A stretch of 64,000 bases of DNA from Phycisphaerales bacterium (GCA_040221175.1 JAVJVK010000007.1:248001-312000); one strand, 5' to 3'. Positions 51,511 through 60,414 are shown, counted from the stretch's first letter. Numbers and translations are program-made. Notes: generated from the letters alone by a model not told the origin.

Positions 51511-51933
51511 TCAGGACCCACCCGAAAACGGCGCGATGGTGGCCTGCTCGGTGGCGACGCGCACGGAGCGAACGCCTGCCTGGCGCAGCGCCGCCAGCAC
51601 CGGCGAGAGCCGCTCGTAGGGCATGATTGCGTCGGCGCGAAGGTGCACCGACGGCGCAGCGCGCACGGCGCGGCCGAGCTGATCGATGGGGACGGCCGCA
51701 CCATCGACGTCCAGGGCCAGGCGATCGCCATCCAGCCGGACGTTGACGAATGCGGCTTGTGATTCCTGGGCTTCGTCGCCCGTGGCCGACCGAGGAAGGC
51801 TGAGATCGCTGCGCTGGTCGCTGGCCAATTGGCCGACGAGCAGGTAGAACACGATCAGGCACATGACCACGTCGATCATGGGCGTGAGGTTCGGGTGGCC
51901 CGCGCCCTCGGTGTTGGGCCGGCGGCGTCTCAT
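51511..51933 (-). CDS. exbD: ExbD/TolR family biopolymer transport protein (first copy)
   Basis: Encodes 140 residues. NLTPMIDVVMCLIVFYLLVG (residues ~16-35) is the signal-anchor helix with the essential Asp. The periplasmic domain (VNVRLDGDRLALDVDGAAV) follows. Its ATG overlaps the exbB stop (ATGA), so translation is coupled. It differs from the second copy in the middle of the periplasmic part, which suggests a heteromeric TolR/ExbD pair. The partner receptor or TonB is not in the window. Confidence 0.9.
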   Translation of the reverse strand: MRRRRPNTEGAGHPNLTPMIDVVMCLIVFYLLVGQLASDQRSDLSLPRSATGDEAQESQAAFVNVRLDGDRLALDVDGAAVPIDQLGRAVRAAPSVHLRADAIMPYERLSPVLAALRQAGVRSVRVATEQATIAPFSGGS

Positions 51934-52679
51934 GCGTCGGTCTCGCCCTGGGGTTCCTGCTCGGCGGGCCGGGCCTGGTCCGATGGTTCGGGGTGCTCGC
52001 CGATGCGTTGCGCCACGCGCTCGACCAGCGGCGTCGTGATGCTGACGGCCCGGTCGCACAAGCGGTCGACTCGCCCGCGGAGCACGCTGTAGGCGACCAG
52101 CGCGGGCACGGCCAGGCACAGGCCCAGCAGCGTGTGAAAGAGCGCCTTGCTGATGCCCAGCGAGAGCTGGGCCGGCCCGGCGGCGCCGCCCTCGGCCCCG
52201 ATGGTGGTAAAGGCCAGGATCATGCCCCAGACGGTGCCCGCCAGGCCCACGAGTGGCGCCAGGTTGCCGATGGTCGCCAGCGGCTCGATGCGGCGGAGCC
52301 AGCGGGCACACTGTGCGTCGGACTCGAGCTGTGCGGCCTCTCGGGAGGCCGCGGCGCTCAGGCCGTTGTCGCCCGCCGCGTCCTCGGCTCTCAGCATGCT
52401 CTTGAGCACCAGCGCGGGAAACGACGTTCGCGTGCGCAGGAAGCTGGCCAGCTCCGACCTCGGTCCGCGTGCGCTCAGCTCATTGAGGCGTTCGAGATCG
52501 TGCTCGGGCAGGAGGTTCTCCGAGCGGATCTCCAGCAGGCACTGCACCAGCAAGGCCACGCCGGCTATGGAGCCGGCGACCAGGATGATCGTGAACACGT
52601 CGATCGACTGCACGAACAGCGACCACGCGCTGGCGGTCGGGGCATCGGACTGGGCAAGGAGCTGGGATATCACGAGCAT
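51930..52679 (-). CDS. exbB: ExbB/TolQ/MotA-type proton channel
   Basis: Encodes 249 residues. Three transmembrane helices: residues ~20-45 (FVQSIDVFTIILVAGSIAGV), ~135-160 (ATIGNLAPLVGLAGTVWGMI with the LGLLGTVxGM-type motif) and ~180-202 (ALFHTLLGLCLAVPALVAYS). The soluble loop between the first two is charged. Such channels feed proton flow to ExbD/TolR for outer-membrane transport or stability. A TACCCT box seven bases upstream of ATG 52679 and the missing Shine-Dalgarno sequence suggest a leaderless start, with the exbD genes following by overlap. Confidence 0.92.
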   Translation of the reverse strand: MLVISQLLAQSDAPTASAWSLFVQSIDVFTIILVAGSIAGVALLVQCLLEIRSENLLPEHDLERLNELSARGPRSELASFLRTRTSFPALVLKSMLRAEDAAGDNGLSAAASREAAQLESDAQCARWLRRIEPLATIGNLAPLVGLAGTVWGMILAFTTIGAEGGAAGPAQLSLGISKALFHTLLGLCLAVPALVAYSVLRGRVDRLCDRAVSITTPLVERVAQRIGEHPEPSDQARPAEQEPQGETDA

Positions 52680-52686
52680 CGCCGGG

Positions 52687-52692
52687 AGGGTA
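52687..52692 (-). promoter_or_regulatory. -10-like box TACCCT, 7 nt before exbB
   Basis: TACCCT, then CCCGGCG and ATG 52679. Confidence 0.45.
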
Positions 52693-52714
52693 CGGCACTC
52701 TTGCCAGCGGCGTG

Positions 52715-53344
52715 CTAGGGCTCTTCGTCGGGCGGTGCGTGAGGGATATCCGATAGGTCATCCCGCTCGGGGTCCACGGGGCGGCTGATTGTGTGCGAGC
52801 CTGCGAACCAGCCGTGCAGGTCGGCCATCTGGGCTCGCTCATCGATGAAGGGCCAGGTCGGGCTATCCGGCGGCACGCGCTTGCCGGTGGTGGGGCACGT
52901 GGTCCAGCCGCGGGGCGGGGTAACCGAGATGGACCGCTCGCCGTCGCCGATGTGCTCCAGCGTGATAGTGGTGGTGCGGTGGGGCGGCAGGGCGCCCTCG
53001 ACCCGGCTTGGCCACTCCATCGCGATCACGACCGACGGATCGTCGATGATGCGTTCCCAGCCCAGCCCGGCCAGCTCCTCGGGTCCAGCCATGCGGTAGG
53101 CATCGATGTGCACCAGCGTGAGTGCCGGACCCTCGTACTCGTTCATCAGGGCAAAGGTGGGGCTCGAGACCCTGGACGGGTCGATGCCAAGCCCCCTGGC
53201 CAGACCGCGCACGAGGGTGGTCTTGCCCGCGCCCAGGTCGCCCTCGAGGGCGAGGATGTCACCGCCCTTGAGCGTGGCGGCAAGGCGTGCGGCCCAGGCC
53301 TCGGTCTGCTCGGGCGAGCCGGTCTCGAGCGTCTGCTCATCCAT
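52715..53344 (-). CDS. tsaE: TsaE ATPase fused to a cysteine-poor YacG-like segment
   Basis: Encodes 209 residues, against about 150 for TsaE alone. TsaE powers the TsaBD complex that makes threonylcarbamoyl-adenosine (t6A) in tRNA. The Walker A GDLGAGKTTLVRGLARGLG is at residues 35-53; SSPTFALMNEYEG, HIDAYRM and WERIIDDPSVVIAMEWPSR are the other family motifs. Residues ~147-190 (WTTCPTTGKRVPPDSPTW then PFIDERAQMADLHGWFAG) align with the zinc protein YacG (CPxCGK...RPFCSxRCxxxDLgxW), but three of four zinc cysteines have become Thr, Ile and Ala. The ATG overlaps the thiL stop by 8 bp. The fusion is interesting because YacG is a DNA gyrase inhibitor in other bacteria. Confidence 0.85.
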   Translation of the reverse strand: MDEQTLETGSPEQTEAWAARLAATLKGGDILALEGDLGAGKTTLVRGLARGLGIDPSRVSSPTFALMNEYEGPALTLVHIDAYRMAGPEELAGLGWERIIDDPSVVIAMEWPSRVEGALPPHRTTTITLEHIGDGERSISVTPPRGWTTCPTTGKRVPPDSPTWPFIDERAQMADLHGWFAGSHTISRPVDPERDDLSDIPHAPPDEEP

Positions 53345-54218
53345 GCTCGAATCCTTGGTTCGTCACGTCTTGCGTGCTGCCATCGGGCATCATCACGAAT
53401 GCCCCCGGCTGGCCGGTAACGACGCGACCGATGCGCGTGACCGTGACGCCGTCGACCTGGCCTCGAAGATCATGGGCGCTCGTGAAGAGCAGCTCGTAGT
53501 CTTCGCCGTCGCCGATCGCGGCGCTCAAGCCCTGGGCATCGGGATGGATCGGGATGGCGTGCGCATCGAGTTCGATGCCCACGCCTGAGGCGCGGGCAAC
53601 GCGGCCGGCATCGACGCCCAGCCCATCGGAGAGGTCGATCATCGCGTGCAGGCGATCGGCGAGCTGCTGTGCGATCTCGATGCGCGGTTGCGCCAGGGCG
53701 TGGCGATGGTTGCGCAGCGAGCCGCCCAGCGCGCCGGTGACGTAGACGTGGTCGCCCGCTCTGGCGCCGCTTCGCAAGATTGGCCGAGCCGCGTGTCCGC
53801 CGACGGTCACCGTCAGGGAGATCGGGCCGTTGCTCTCGGGCGGCAGGCTGGCGATGTCTCCGCCTACGAGCGGGCAGCCGAACTCGCGGGCGAACCGGGC
53901 CATGTGGTCGAAGAGTTCGTTGGCGTGCGCATAGCCGACCGGTAGGAGCGCGGTTGCCAACGCCCACGAGGGCGTGCCGGCCATGGCGGCGATGTCGCTG
54001 ACCGATCGGAGGATTGCCTTGCGGGCGACCAGTTCGAGGCGCAAGTCATCATTGAAGTGGCGGTGCTGCACGAGGTGATCGGTGGTCAGCAGCAGCGGGT
54101 GGGGCTGGCCGGCGACGACGGCGCAGTCGTCGCCCGGGCCGACGAGGACGTGGCCGAAGGCCCGGGCGAGATCGGCCGAACGATCGGCGATGCGGCTGAG
54201 CAGTTCACGCTCTTTCAC
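53337..54218 (-). CDS. thiL: thiamine-monophosphate kinase
   Basis: Encodes 293 residues from GTG 54218, with GGGGAG just upstream. ThiL makes thiamine diphosphate from thiamine monophosphate. The AIR synthase-like fold signatures are LVGPGDDCAVVA (about residue 26), LLTTDHLVQHRHFNDD (about 43), CPLVGGDIASLPPESN (about 117), HAMIDLSDGLGVDAGRV (about 190) and IGDGEDYELLFTSA near the end. The length is slightly short of the E. coli enzyme (325). The stop overlaps the tsaE start by 8 bp, so both are translated from one transcript. Confidence 0.93.
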   Translation of the reverse strand: MKERELLSRIADRSADLARAFGHVLVGPGDDCAVVAGQPHPLLLTTDHLVQHRHFNDDLRLELVARKAILRSVSDIAAMAGTPSWALATALLPVGYAHANELFDHMARFAREFGCPLVGGDIASLPPESNGPISLTVTVGGHAARPILRSGARAGDHVYVTGALGGSLRNHRHALAQPRIEIAQQLADRLHAMIDLSDGLGVDAGRVARASGVGIELDAHAIPIHPDAQGLSAAIGDGEDYELLFTSAHDLRGQVDGVTVTRIGRVVTGQPGAFVMMPDGSTQDVTNQGFEHG

Positions 54219-54233
54219 GGCTCCCCGAGACTC

Positions 54234-56219
54234 CTATTCGAGATAGGTGTATCCGGCCAGGCCGTTCTCGTAGTAGCGCATGAGGGCGGCGCCGTCCTGC
54301 ACGCTGAGCTTGCCGGTGCGGACGGCCTTCTCCACGTCCTTGCGCATGGCGCGGCGCAGCTCGTTGTCGTCGTACTGGAGGTAGCCCAGCACTTCCTTGA
54401 CGGTGTCGCCCTCGACGACCTCCGCGATGGCCCAGGAACCTTCCTCGTCGTCCAGCTCGATGTGGACCGCGTGCGTGTCGCCGAAAAGGTTGTGCAGGTC
54501 GCCCAGCACTTCCTGGTAGGCGCCCACGAGGAAGATGCCGACCTCGTAGTGCTCGTCGTCCTTGATGTCGTGCAGCAGCAGGGCGTCGTCGAAGGCGCCG
54601 CCATCGGTGGCGGGGAATCGCTTGATGGCGCCGTCGCTGTCGCAGGTCATGTCGGCCAGGATGCCGCGGCGGGTGGGGCGTTCGTCGAGGCGGCGCAGCG
54701 GGGCGACGGGGAAGAGTTGATCGATGGCCCACGCGTCGGGCATCGACTGGAACAGGCTGAAGTTGCAGAAAAACGTCTCACGGACCACGCCGGCCAGCGG
54801 GCGCGCATCGTCGACGAGGATATCGTCGGCGTCGACCGCGTCCGGACGCGACAGAAGGCCGGCGGCGATGGCCTTGAAGAGCCGCTCGGCCGTGGCGCGC
54901 ATGTCCAGGCTGAGGCGGCCGTACTGGAACAGGGCGATGGCTTCGTCTCGCGCGGCCAGGGCGTCGTGGCTCAGCTCACCGAGGCGGCCTTCGCCCAGGC
55001 GCTCGTAGGTCGCCAGCAGGTCGATGACCGGCCGGGGCGGGTCGTCCATCGAGTCCAGCTGCGTGCGGATGGGTCCCACGTCGACCGGGCCCGGCAGGCC
55101 GCTGGAGGCCAGCACGTCGACGACGAGCATGCTGCCGTGGGCGACCATGGCGCGGCCGCTCTCGCTGAAGATGTTGGGGTGGGGCTGGTCGGCCTCGTCG
55201 CAGACGGCCTTGATGCGATAGACGATGTCGGCGGCGTATTCGCGCAGGTCGTAGTTCACGCTGCTGTCGGTGGCGCTGCGGCTGCCGTCGTAGTCCACGC
55301 CCAGCCCGCCGCCCACGTTGATGTGCGTGACGCCCGCGCCCATGCGGCGCAGCTCGGCGTAGGTCCAGGCGAGCTCGGTGATGGCGGTCTTGAAGCTGAT
55401 GATGTCGCACACCTGGCTGCCGATGTGGAAGTGCACCACCTGCAGGCAGTCGAGCATGTCGGCCTCGCGCAGCTTGTCGAGACCTTCCATCAGCTGGGCG
55501 GCGGTCAGGCCAAACTTGGCCGCCTCGCCCGCCGAGCCCTGCCAGCGACCCATGCCCTTGGCGCTGGGCTTGATGCGCACGCCGATGCGCGGCGTGACGT
55601 TGTGCTCGCGTGAGATGCGGATGATCAGGTCAAGGTCGCTCGGCCGCTCGACGATGGGATAGATGCGGTCGCGGATTCGGCTGGCCAGCACGACCGTCTC
55701 GATGTACTCCTCGTCCTTGAAGCCGTTGCAGACGATGGGGATGCTCGGGCTGTCGGCCGTGAGCGCCAGGACGGCCAGCAGTTCGGGCTTGCTGCCCGCT
55801 TCCAGGCCGAAGCCGTAGCGGGTGGCGGCCTGCTTGATCTGCTCGCACACGCTTCGCTGCTGGTTGACCTTGATGGGGTAGACCGCCTCGTAGCCGCCCT
55901 GATAGGCCTCGTCCTTGATGGCTGCATCGAAGGACTCGCGCAGGCGGCCCATGCGGTGGTCCATGACGTCGTTGAACCGCAGCAGGACGGGCGCCCAGAG
56001 CCCGCGCTCGCGCAGACCGGCGACCACCTCGCCCAGGTCGATGCTGGGGCCATCGGGCCCCCGGGGGGTCACCCGCATCCGGCCGTCGTCGCCGGCGGCG
56101 AAATAGCCCGCGCCCCAGCGGTCGATGCCGTAGAGGTCGGTCGAGTCTGCAGTCGTCCAGGTGCCGTTGGCGGCCTGGGGCGGGCGGGTTGCGGAGGCAT
56201 GCGTGGAAGTCTGTGTCAC
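54234..56219 (-). CDS. speA: biosynthetic arginine decarboxylase
   Basis: Encodes 661 residues, the usual length for SpeA, which makes agmatine for polyamine synthesis. PLP sits in the barrel lysine of YPIKVNQQRSVCEQI (near residue 107), VGGGLGVDYDGSRSATDSSVN (about 310) contacts the phosphate, and ENGLAGYTYLE ends the C-terminal dimer domain. The frame is open to 56273, but GTG 56219 is preferred: it has a TATCCT box five bases before it and the protein then starts with a short TQTSTHASATRPPQ leader. There is no Shine-Dalgarno sequence. It belongs to the minus-strand group with thiL and comEC. Confidence 0.93.
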   Translation of the reverse strand: MTQTSTHASATRPPQAANGTWTTADSTDLYGIDRWGAGYFAAGDDGRMRVTPRGPDGPSIDLGEVVAGLRERGLWAPVLLRFNDVMDHRMGRLRESFDAAIKDEAYQGGYEAVYPIKVNQQRSVCEQIKQAATRYGFGLEAGSKPELLAVLALTADSPSIPIVCNGFKDEEYIETVVLASRIRDRIYPIVERPSDLDLIIRISREHNVTPRIGVRIKPSAKGMGRWQGSAGEAAKFGLTAAQLMEGLDKLREADMLDCLQVVHFHIGSQVCDIISFKTAITELAWTYAELRRMGAGVTHINVGGGLGVDYDGSRSATDSSVNYDLREYAADIVYRIKAVCDEADQPHPNIFSESGRAMVAHGSMLVVDVLASSGLPGPVDVGPIRTQLDSMDDPPRPVIDLLATYERLGEGRLGELSHDALAARDEAIALFQYGRLSLDMRATAERLFKAIAAGLLSRPDAVDADDILVDDARPLAGVVRETFFCNFSLFQSMPDAWAIDQLFPVAPLRRLDERPTRRGILADMTCDSDGAIKRFPATDGGAFDDALLLHDIKDDEHYEVGIFLVGAYQEVLGDLHNLFGDTHAVHIELDDEEGSWAIAEVVEGDTVKEVLGYLQYDDNELRRAMRKDVEKAVRTGKLSVQDGAALMRYYENGLAGYTYLE

Positions 56220-56224
56220 CCGGA

Positions 56225-56230
56225 AGGATA
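56225..56230 (-). promoter_or_regulatory. -10-like box TATCCT, 5 nt before speA GTG 56219
   Basis: TATCCT, then TCCGG and GTG. It decides the speA start in favour of GTG 56219 over ATG 56273. Confidence 0.5.
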
Positions 56231-56295
56231 TGGATGAATATCGCCGCCCGTCGGCGCGTGACGCGATCTTCACGAGCTGGGGCTCTCGGGGTGCT

Positions 56296-58824
56296 CTACG
56301 GGCGCGTCAGTTTACCGCGGCGGGTGGTCGAGACCTCGGGCGTCGACGCCGACTTCACGCGGATGGCGCCGTCGCGGCCGGTCACCAGCCAGAGGCCCTG
56401 GGTGCGGTAGTCCCGCCACGGATCTCGGCGGACGCGCTTGGTGCCGGCCGACTGGATGACCACGCGTGCCCGTGACGCGGCGACCAGGCGGCGGGCGTGA
56501 TCGTCGTCGGCGCCATGGTGTGGCAGTTCGAGCACGTCCACGCGGAGCAGGTCCGGGTCGGTCTGGTCGATCAGCCGACCCAGGGCGGCGCCGCCGATGT
56601 CTCCGGTGAGCAGGATGGAGTGACCGGTCTCGCTCTCCCATCGCACGACCAGCGACGAGCTGTTGGCGTCGTCGAAGCGTTCGTGCGCGGGCGGCCAGAG
56701 CACGGTACCGCGTGCGCTGCCCAGCGGCAGCACGTCGCCGGCGGTGATGGTGTGGATGGCAACGCCCTGCGCACGGATGGCATCGAAGACGTCGCGCATC
56801 GCGCCGCCGCCATTGGCGGCCTCCAGCGCCTGGGGCGTCGTGTACATGAACGTGATGCCCAGCTCTTCGATGGCGCGGGGCAGGCCGTTGGCGTGGTCGA
56901 GGTTGGCGTGGGTGAGCACCGCAAGCCCGACGGGGGTGTCGCGATGCACGTACTGGGCCGCGCGCGAGGCGATTCGGCCGGCGGCGGGGCCCAGCGAGCC
57001 GCAGTCCCAGAGCCAGGCTTGGTCCTTGGATCGCAGCAGGTGGGCGCTGCCGTCGCCGATGGCCAGCGTGTCGAGCTGGAGCGCGATGGGCTCTCGCGTC
57101 CAGGGGTGGACGATTTCAACCGCGGCCCACGCGACCACGACCAGCAGCGCCAACGCGTGGTTCCACCGCACCCGTCGGCCCGCCCACGCGATGGCGGCGA
57201 GCGCGACGGTCGCGCAGATCGCCAGGGCCGCGCTCACCGGCGGCACCTCGATGCTCGAATAGGGAACGGCGTCGAACCCGCGCACGACGGCCAGATTCAA
57301 CTCCGCCAACGCATGCAGCAGGGAAGACAGCGGCTCGGCCAGCGGCGGAGCGATCGTGCCCACGACCAGCGACGCGTACGCGGCGATCAGCAGCATCGCG
57401 ATGAGAGGCGTCGAGACGATCGTGGCCGGCACGGTCAGCGGCGCGACGAGCCCCGTGCGCCAGGCAATCCACGGCAGGCTGACCAGCCAGCACAGCACGG
57501 TGGCGCTGAAGAGCTGGCCGACGGCGTTTCCGCCGTAGTTGACGCCCAGGCGCCAGTTGGGCGGCGGCTTCTCGATGAGGCCCCTGATCGACGGACGCCA
57601 GTGGAACAAGGACGCGTGCGTGCGCGGCGCCAGTGCGAGCAGCGCCGCCACCAGCCCGAAGCTGAGCTGGTAACCAAGGTCGAACACCTGGTATGGATCC
57701 CACAGCGCGATGCCCAGGGCCGTCCACGCCAGAACGGCCAGCGGGTCGTGGCGGCGGCCGAGCGCACGGGCGCCCAGCAGCGCCAGCACCATGACGCCTG
57801 CGCGGAGGATCGGCGTGCGCGCCGGCACGATCACCAGCAGCAGCCCGACGGCGATAGCCACGCCGATGGCCTCGACCCGCCAGCCCGGCCCGATGGCTCG
57901 CAGCACCCACGCCGCCGCGGCCGCGAGGATCGCCAGGTGCAGCCCCGAGATGGCAAGCAGGTGCGCCAGCCCGACGCGGCGGAAGGGGTCGTACGCCTCC
58001 TCATAGCCCGGGTCGTGCTGGCCCAGGACGAGCGCGGCAAGCAGGGCGTTGGCGGGGTCGGCCTGCTCGGTCTGTTCGAGCCGCAGCACCCGGCGGGCGC
58101 CCGATTGCAATGCATGCTGCGTGCGACGCAGGAAGGCGAACGCCGAGGATTCTTCGGCTTCGCTGACCAGCGCCCAACCATCGGTGTCGATCGTGCAGAT
58201 AGGCTGGCGGGGTGGCCTGGGCGGGCCCGGGTTCATGGGTTCACTCGGCGGGCGAATCCAGCCGGTGACCTCGATGATCGTGCCGGGCGCGAGTTCGGGC
58301 GCCGCATCGATGCCCTCGCTCACGCTGATCCGAACCCGACCGCGCGTGGGGAGCGTTCCGCTTCCCATGTCGATGGAGACAGCCTTGCCCAGCATCACGG
58401 AACGATCGCCCTGGAACACGCCGCGCTCGTAGGACGGCAGGCCCAGGTCCGGATCGATGGCCGCGTCGGTCACCACGGCGGTCAGTCGAACGAGCCCTCG
58501 CTGCCGGCCGGCCTCGTCGTGGGGCAGGGCGCTCAGGCGATGCACGAGGTGGTCGGCCGGCGGCGCGACTTCGCCGGCCATGCGTCCTGCGCCGATGCTC
58601 GCCACCGCGAGCACCAGCAGCCCGCGTCCGCCCGCGCCGCGGATCGCCAGCGACAGGCCCGAGCATGCCACGGCGATGGCGAAGAGCAGCGTGGGATGGT
58701 CCAGCCGAGCGGCGTGGGCCAGGATGATGCCGCCCAGCCCCGCAGCCAATGCGACGACGGCCCGCGTGCGCGCGGGTCGCCGGGCGGGCCTGGGAGCGAT
58801 GGATTCGTCCGGGAGAGTCTGCAC
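56296..58824 (-). CDS. comEC: ComEC/Rec2 DNA uptake channel
   Basis: Encodes 842 residues from GTG 58824. The N-terminal region has several hydrophobic helices (e.g. VVALAAGLGGIILAHAARL), then an OB-like domain at ~85-220 (VRLTAVVTDAAIDPDLGLPS), and the competence domain at ~250-550 with HLLAISGLHLAILAAAAAWV and YAREPIA-like TREPIALQLD. The C-terminal metallo-beta-lactamase-like domain (~580-830) has LTHANLDHANGLPRAIEEL, LLTGDIGGAALGRLI and LELPHHGADDDHARRLVAA. The protein carries single-stranded DNA over the inner membrane in natural transformation. No comEA or comF is adjacent. speA starts 77 bp downstream of its stop. Confidence 0.9.
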   Translation of the reverse strand: MQTLPDESIAPRPARRPARTRAVVALAAGLGGIILAHAARLDHPTLLFAIAVACSGLSLAIRGAGGRGLLVLAVASIGAGRMAGEVAPPADHLVHRLSALPHDEAGRQRGLVRLTAVVTDAAIDPDLGLPSYERGVFQGDRSVMLGKAVSIDMGSGTLPTRGRVRISVSEGIDAAPELAPGTIIEVTGWIRPPSEPMNPGPPRPPRQPICTIDTDGWALVSEAEESSAFAFLRRTQHALQSGARRVLRLEQTEQADPANALLAALVLGQHDPGYEEAYDPFRRVGLAHLLAISGLHLAILAAAAAWVLRAIGPGWRVEAIGVAIAVGLLLVIVPARTPILRAGVMVLALLGARALGRRHDPLAVLAWTALGIALWDPYQVFDLGYQLSFGLVAALLALAPRTHASLFHWRPSIRGLIEKPPPNWRLGVNYGGNAVGQLFSATVLCWLVSLPWIAWRTGLVAPLTVPATIVSTPLIAMLLIAAYASLVVGTIAPPLAEPLSSLLHALAELNLAVVRGFDAVPYSSIEVPPVSAALAICATVALAAIAWAGRRVRWNHALALLVVVAWAAVEIVHPWTREPIALQLDTLAIGDGSAHLLRSKDQAWLWDCGSLGPAAGRIASRAAQYVHRDTPVGLAVLTHANLDHANGLPRAIEELGITFMYTTPQALEAANGGGAMRDVFDAIRAQGVAIHTITAGDVLPLGSARGTVLWPPAHERFDDANSSSLVVRWESETGHSILLTGDIGGAALGRLIDQTDPDLLRVDVLELPHHGADDDHARRLVAASRARVVIQSAGTKRVRRDPWRDYRTQGLWLVTGRDGAIRVKSASTPEVSTTRRGKLTRP

Positions 58825-58886
58825 GCCGGCATAGCCTGACAGAAACAGGCTGCCGGGTCAAGGCGATCTTGCCGAACCGGAGAAAA

Positions 58887-59930
58887 TCAGTTGCCGACGT
58901 TCTCGAGCTGGTCGTCGAAGTTGGCCATCAGGTCGATGGACTCGACATTGCCCTCGCTGTCGGTCAGGCGGGTGCCGCCGGCCATGTCCGACCAGAAGCT
59001 CTGGTAGAACGCGACCTCGCTGGCGCGGCCGCCCTTGTCCTTGGAGCCCATGTACATGGCGTCGATGCCCGCAGCATGGAACACCAGGTTGCCGCGCGCG
59101 CTGGCGGGCACGTCGCCGTTGAGCGTGTTGGGGATGGTGGGCGAGCCGAGCAGTACGGCCATGTGCTGGAGCAACTCGGGCTCGGAGTCGCCGATGAGGC
59201 TGTACTCGCGGGCGCCTGCGGCGGTGGCGAAGGTCGGATTCTTGCCGCGCTTGCCCAGTTCCTGGGTCTTCAGGAAGCCGGCGTTGGAGACCCAGTAGAA
59301 GCGGGCGGGCTCGGCGCCGCTGTCCATGGCCGAGAAGGCGCTGAGGTCGTCGAGATCGGCGATGGCGGCCTTGTCCTGCTGCCAGGCCAGGATGGGCGTG
59401 CCGAAGGGATCGACCACCGAGCGAAGCTGCTGGTGCTCACCTGCGCCGGCCAGGCGTCCCTCGCCGGTGCCTTCCTGGGCCACGAAGCGATTCTGCTCGG
59501 GCGTGTAGTACCCACCGCCGGCCTCGCGGGTGCCGATGAGGGTGGTGTCGACCAGCACGGTGTCGCCGGTGGTCGGCCCGACCTCGATGACGTTGGGACC
59601 GGTGGCCGAGACGATGCCGCCGGCCAGGTCGAGCATGACGTTCTGCATGGCGGTGAAGCCGCGCATTTCGTTGGACGGGTCGCCCATTTGGCGCGCCGTG
59701 AAGTAGCCCGGCAGGCGTCCCTGATCGGTATAGAACTGCTGGGCGGCGGCGCCGATGGCGGTGAGCTGGCTCTGGCTGCCGGCGGCCTTGGCGGTGTTGC
59801 GAGCCCCGCCCAGCGTGGGCACGATGATCGCGATGACGATGGCGATCACCGCCATGGTCACCAGCAGTTCGATGAGCGAGAACGCGCGCCGGGCGCGACG
59901 TGTGCGATAGCCAGTCGTGTGCATGGTCAT
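58887..59930 (-). CDS. type II secretion/type IV pilin-like pseudopilin (second)
   Basis: Encodes 347 residues with GGGGAGG upstream of ATG 59930. The prepilin peptide is long: MTMHTTGYRTRRARRAFSLI with the cleavage after Ala16, followed by ELLVTMAVIAIVIAIIVPTL as the methylated N-terminal helix. The junction LGGARNTAKAAGSQSQLTAIG is that of the planctomycete type. The C-terminal ~290 residues (YYTPEQNRFVAQEGTGEG, FYWVSNAGFLKTQELGKRG) form the exposed head. A distinctly larger head than the pseudopilin at 39941. It is transcribed from the strand that carries a strong terminator in its leader region. Confidence 0.8.
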   Translation of the reverse strand: MTMHTTGYRTRRARRAFSLIELLVTMAVIAIVIAIIVPTLGGARNTAKAAGSQSQLTAIGAAAQQFYTDQGRLPGYFTARQMGDPSNEMRGFTAMQNVMLDLAGGIVSATGPNVIEVGPTTGDTVLVDTTLIGTREAGGGYYTPEQNRFVAQEGTGEGRLAGAGEHQQLRSVVDPFGTPILAWQQDKAAIADLDDLSAFSAMDSGAEPARFYWVSNAGFLKTQELGKRGKNPTFATAAGAREYSLIGDSEPELLQHMAVLLGSPTIPNTLNGDVPASARGNLVFHAAGIDAMYMGSKDKGGRASEVAFYQSFWSDMAGGTRLTDSEGNVESIDLMANFDDQLENVGN

Positions 59931-60148
59931 GTCCCCGAAACCTCCCCATCCGCCGGCCCGAGAACTGGGCCACCTGGTCCACCCGCGCCGGAGCGCGTCG
60001 ATCCCGCCGATCGCGTCCTCGGCACCCTGTTGTTCGTGCCGCGGGGCCTTGGAGTTGCCGCGGCGTGGGGGGAGGGCTCCCACGCCGAAGTGTACCGAGG
60101 TGCCGGGACGGGGTTGAGCCTGGGCCCATGCCCGCATGAACATCGTGC

Positions 60149-60182
60149 AAAAAAGGCGGCCGCACACGTATGTGCGACCGCC
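60149..60182 (-). terminator. strong rho-independent terminator on the minus strand
   Basis: GGCGGTCGCACA-TACG-TGTGCGGCCGCC with one T:G mismatch, then six T. It ends a transcript that would start in the AT-rich core or read on from the HDOD gene. Confidence 0.85.
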
Positions 60183-60235
60183 CGGAGGGAGAAAGAGAGA
60201 GCTTGTTTGAGACTCGGTGTCAGCCACCGCGTCAA

Positions 60236-60241
60236 ATTCTA
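60236..60241 (-). promoter_or_regulatory. possible -10 box TAGAAT for a short terminated transcript
   Basis: TAGAAT on the minus strand. Transcription would begin near 60229 and stop at the terminator 60182-60149, giving an RNA of about 80 nt. No -35 was recognised. Confidence 0.3.
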
Positions 60242-60345
60242 TCGAACAACACTGTAATCGGGAAAATAGGCAATATCGCGCCAGTGATCCCTGAAAATAT
60301 GAACCAGAATTTATTTTCGCGTTCGGAATTGCGTACGAAATGCAA

Positions 60346-60372
60346 ACAAACGAGCCTGAATGGCTCGTTTGT
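60346..60372 (-). terminator. terminator after the HDOD gene (hairpin symmetric on both strands)
   Basis: An 11-bp perfect stem ACAAACGAGCC / GGCTCGTTTGT with a TGAAT loop; on the minus strand it is followed by TTTGCATTT. It lies 43 bp after the stop at 60415. Confidence 0.75.
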
Positions 60373-60414
60373 GTCGTAGAAATGGGTAATAACTCGATTC
60401 TTGAGAAACGAGTT

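Larger units (their letters stand above)
59931..60414. other. 484-bp intergenic region with two hairpins and an AT-rich core
   Basis: Between the second pseudopilin and the HDOD gene, both on the minus strand. It contains the terminator at 60149-60182, an AT-rich core (60230-60345) and the HDOD terminator at 60346-60372. No open frame looks coding. Confidence 0.6.

Noticed and set aside
60149-60182. Cyclic-di-GMP riboswitch upstream of the pseudopilin
   Set aside because: The conserved GEMM core and tetraloop receptor are missing; only a strong terminator is present.
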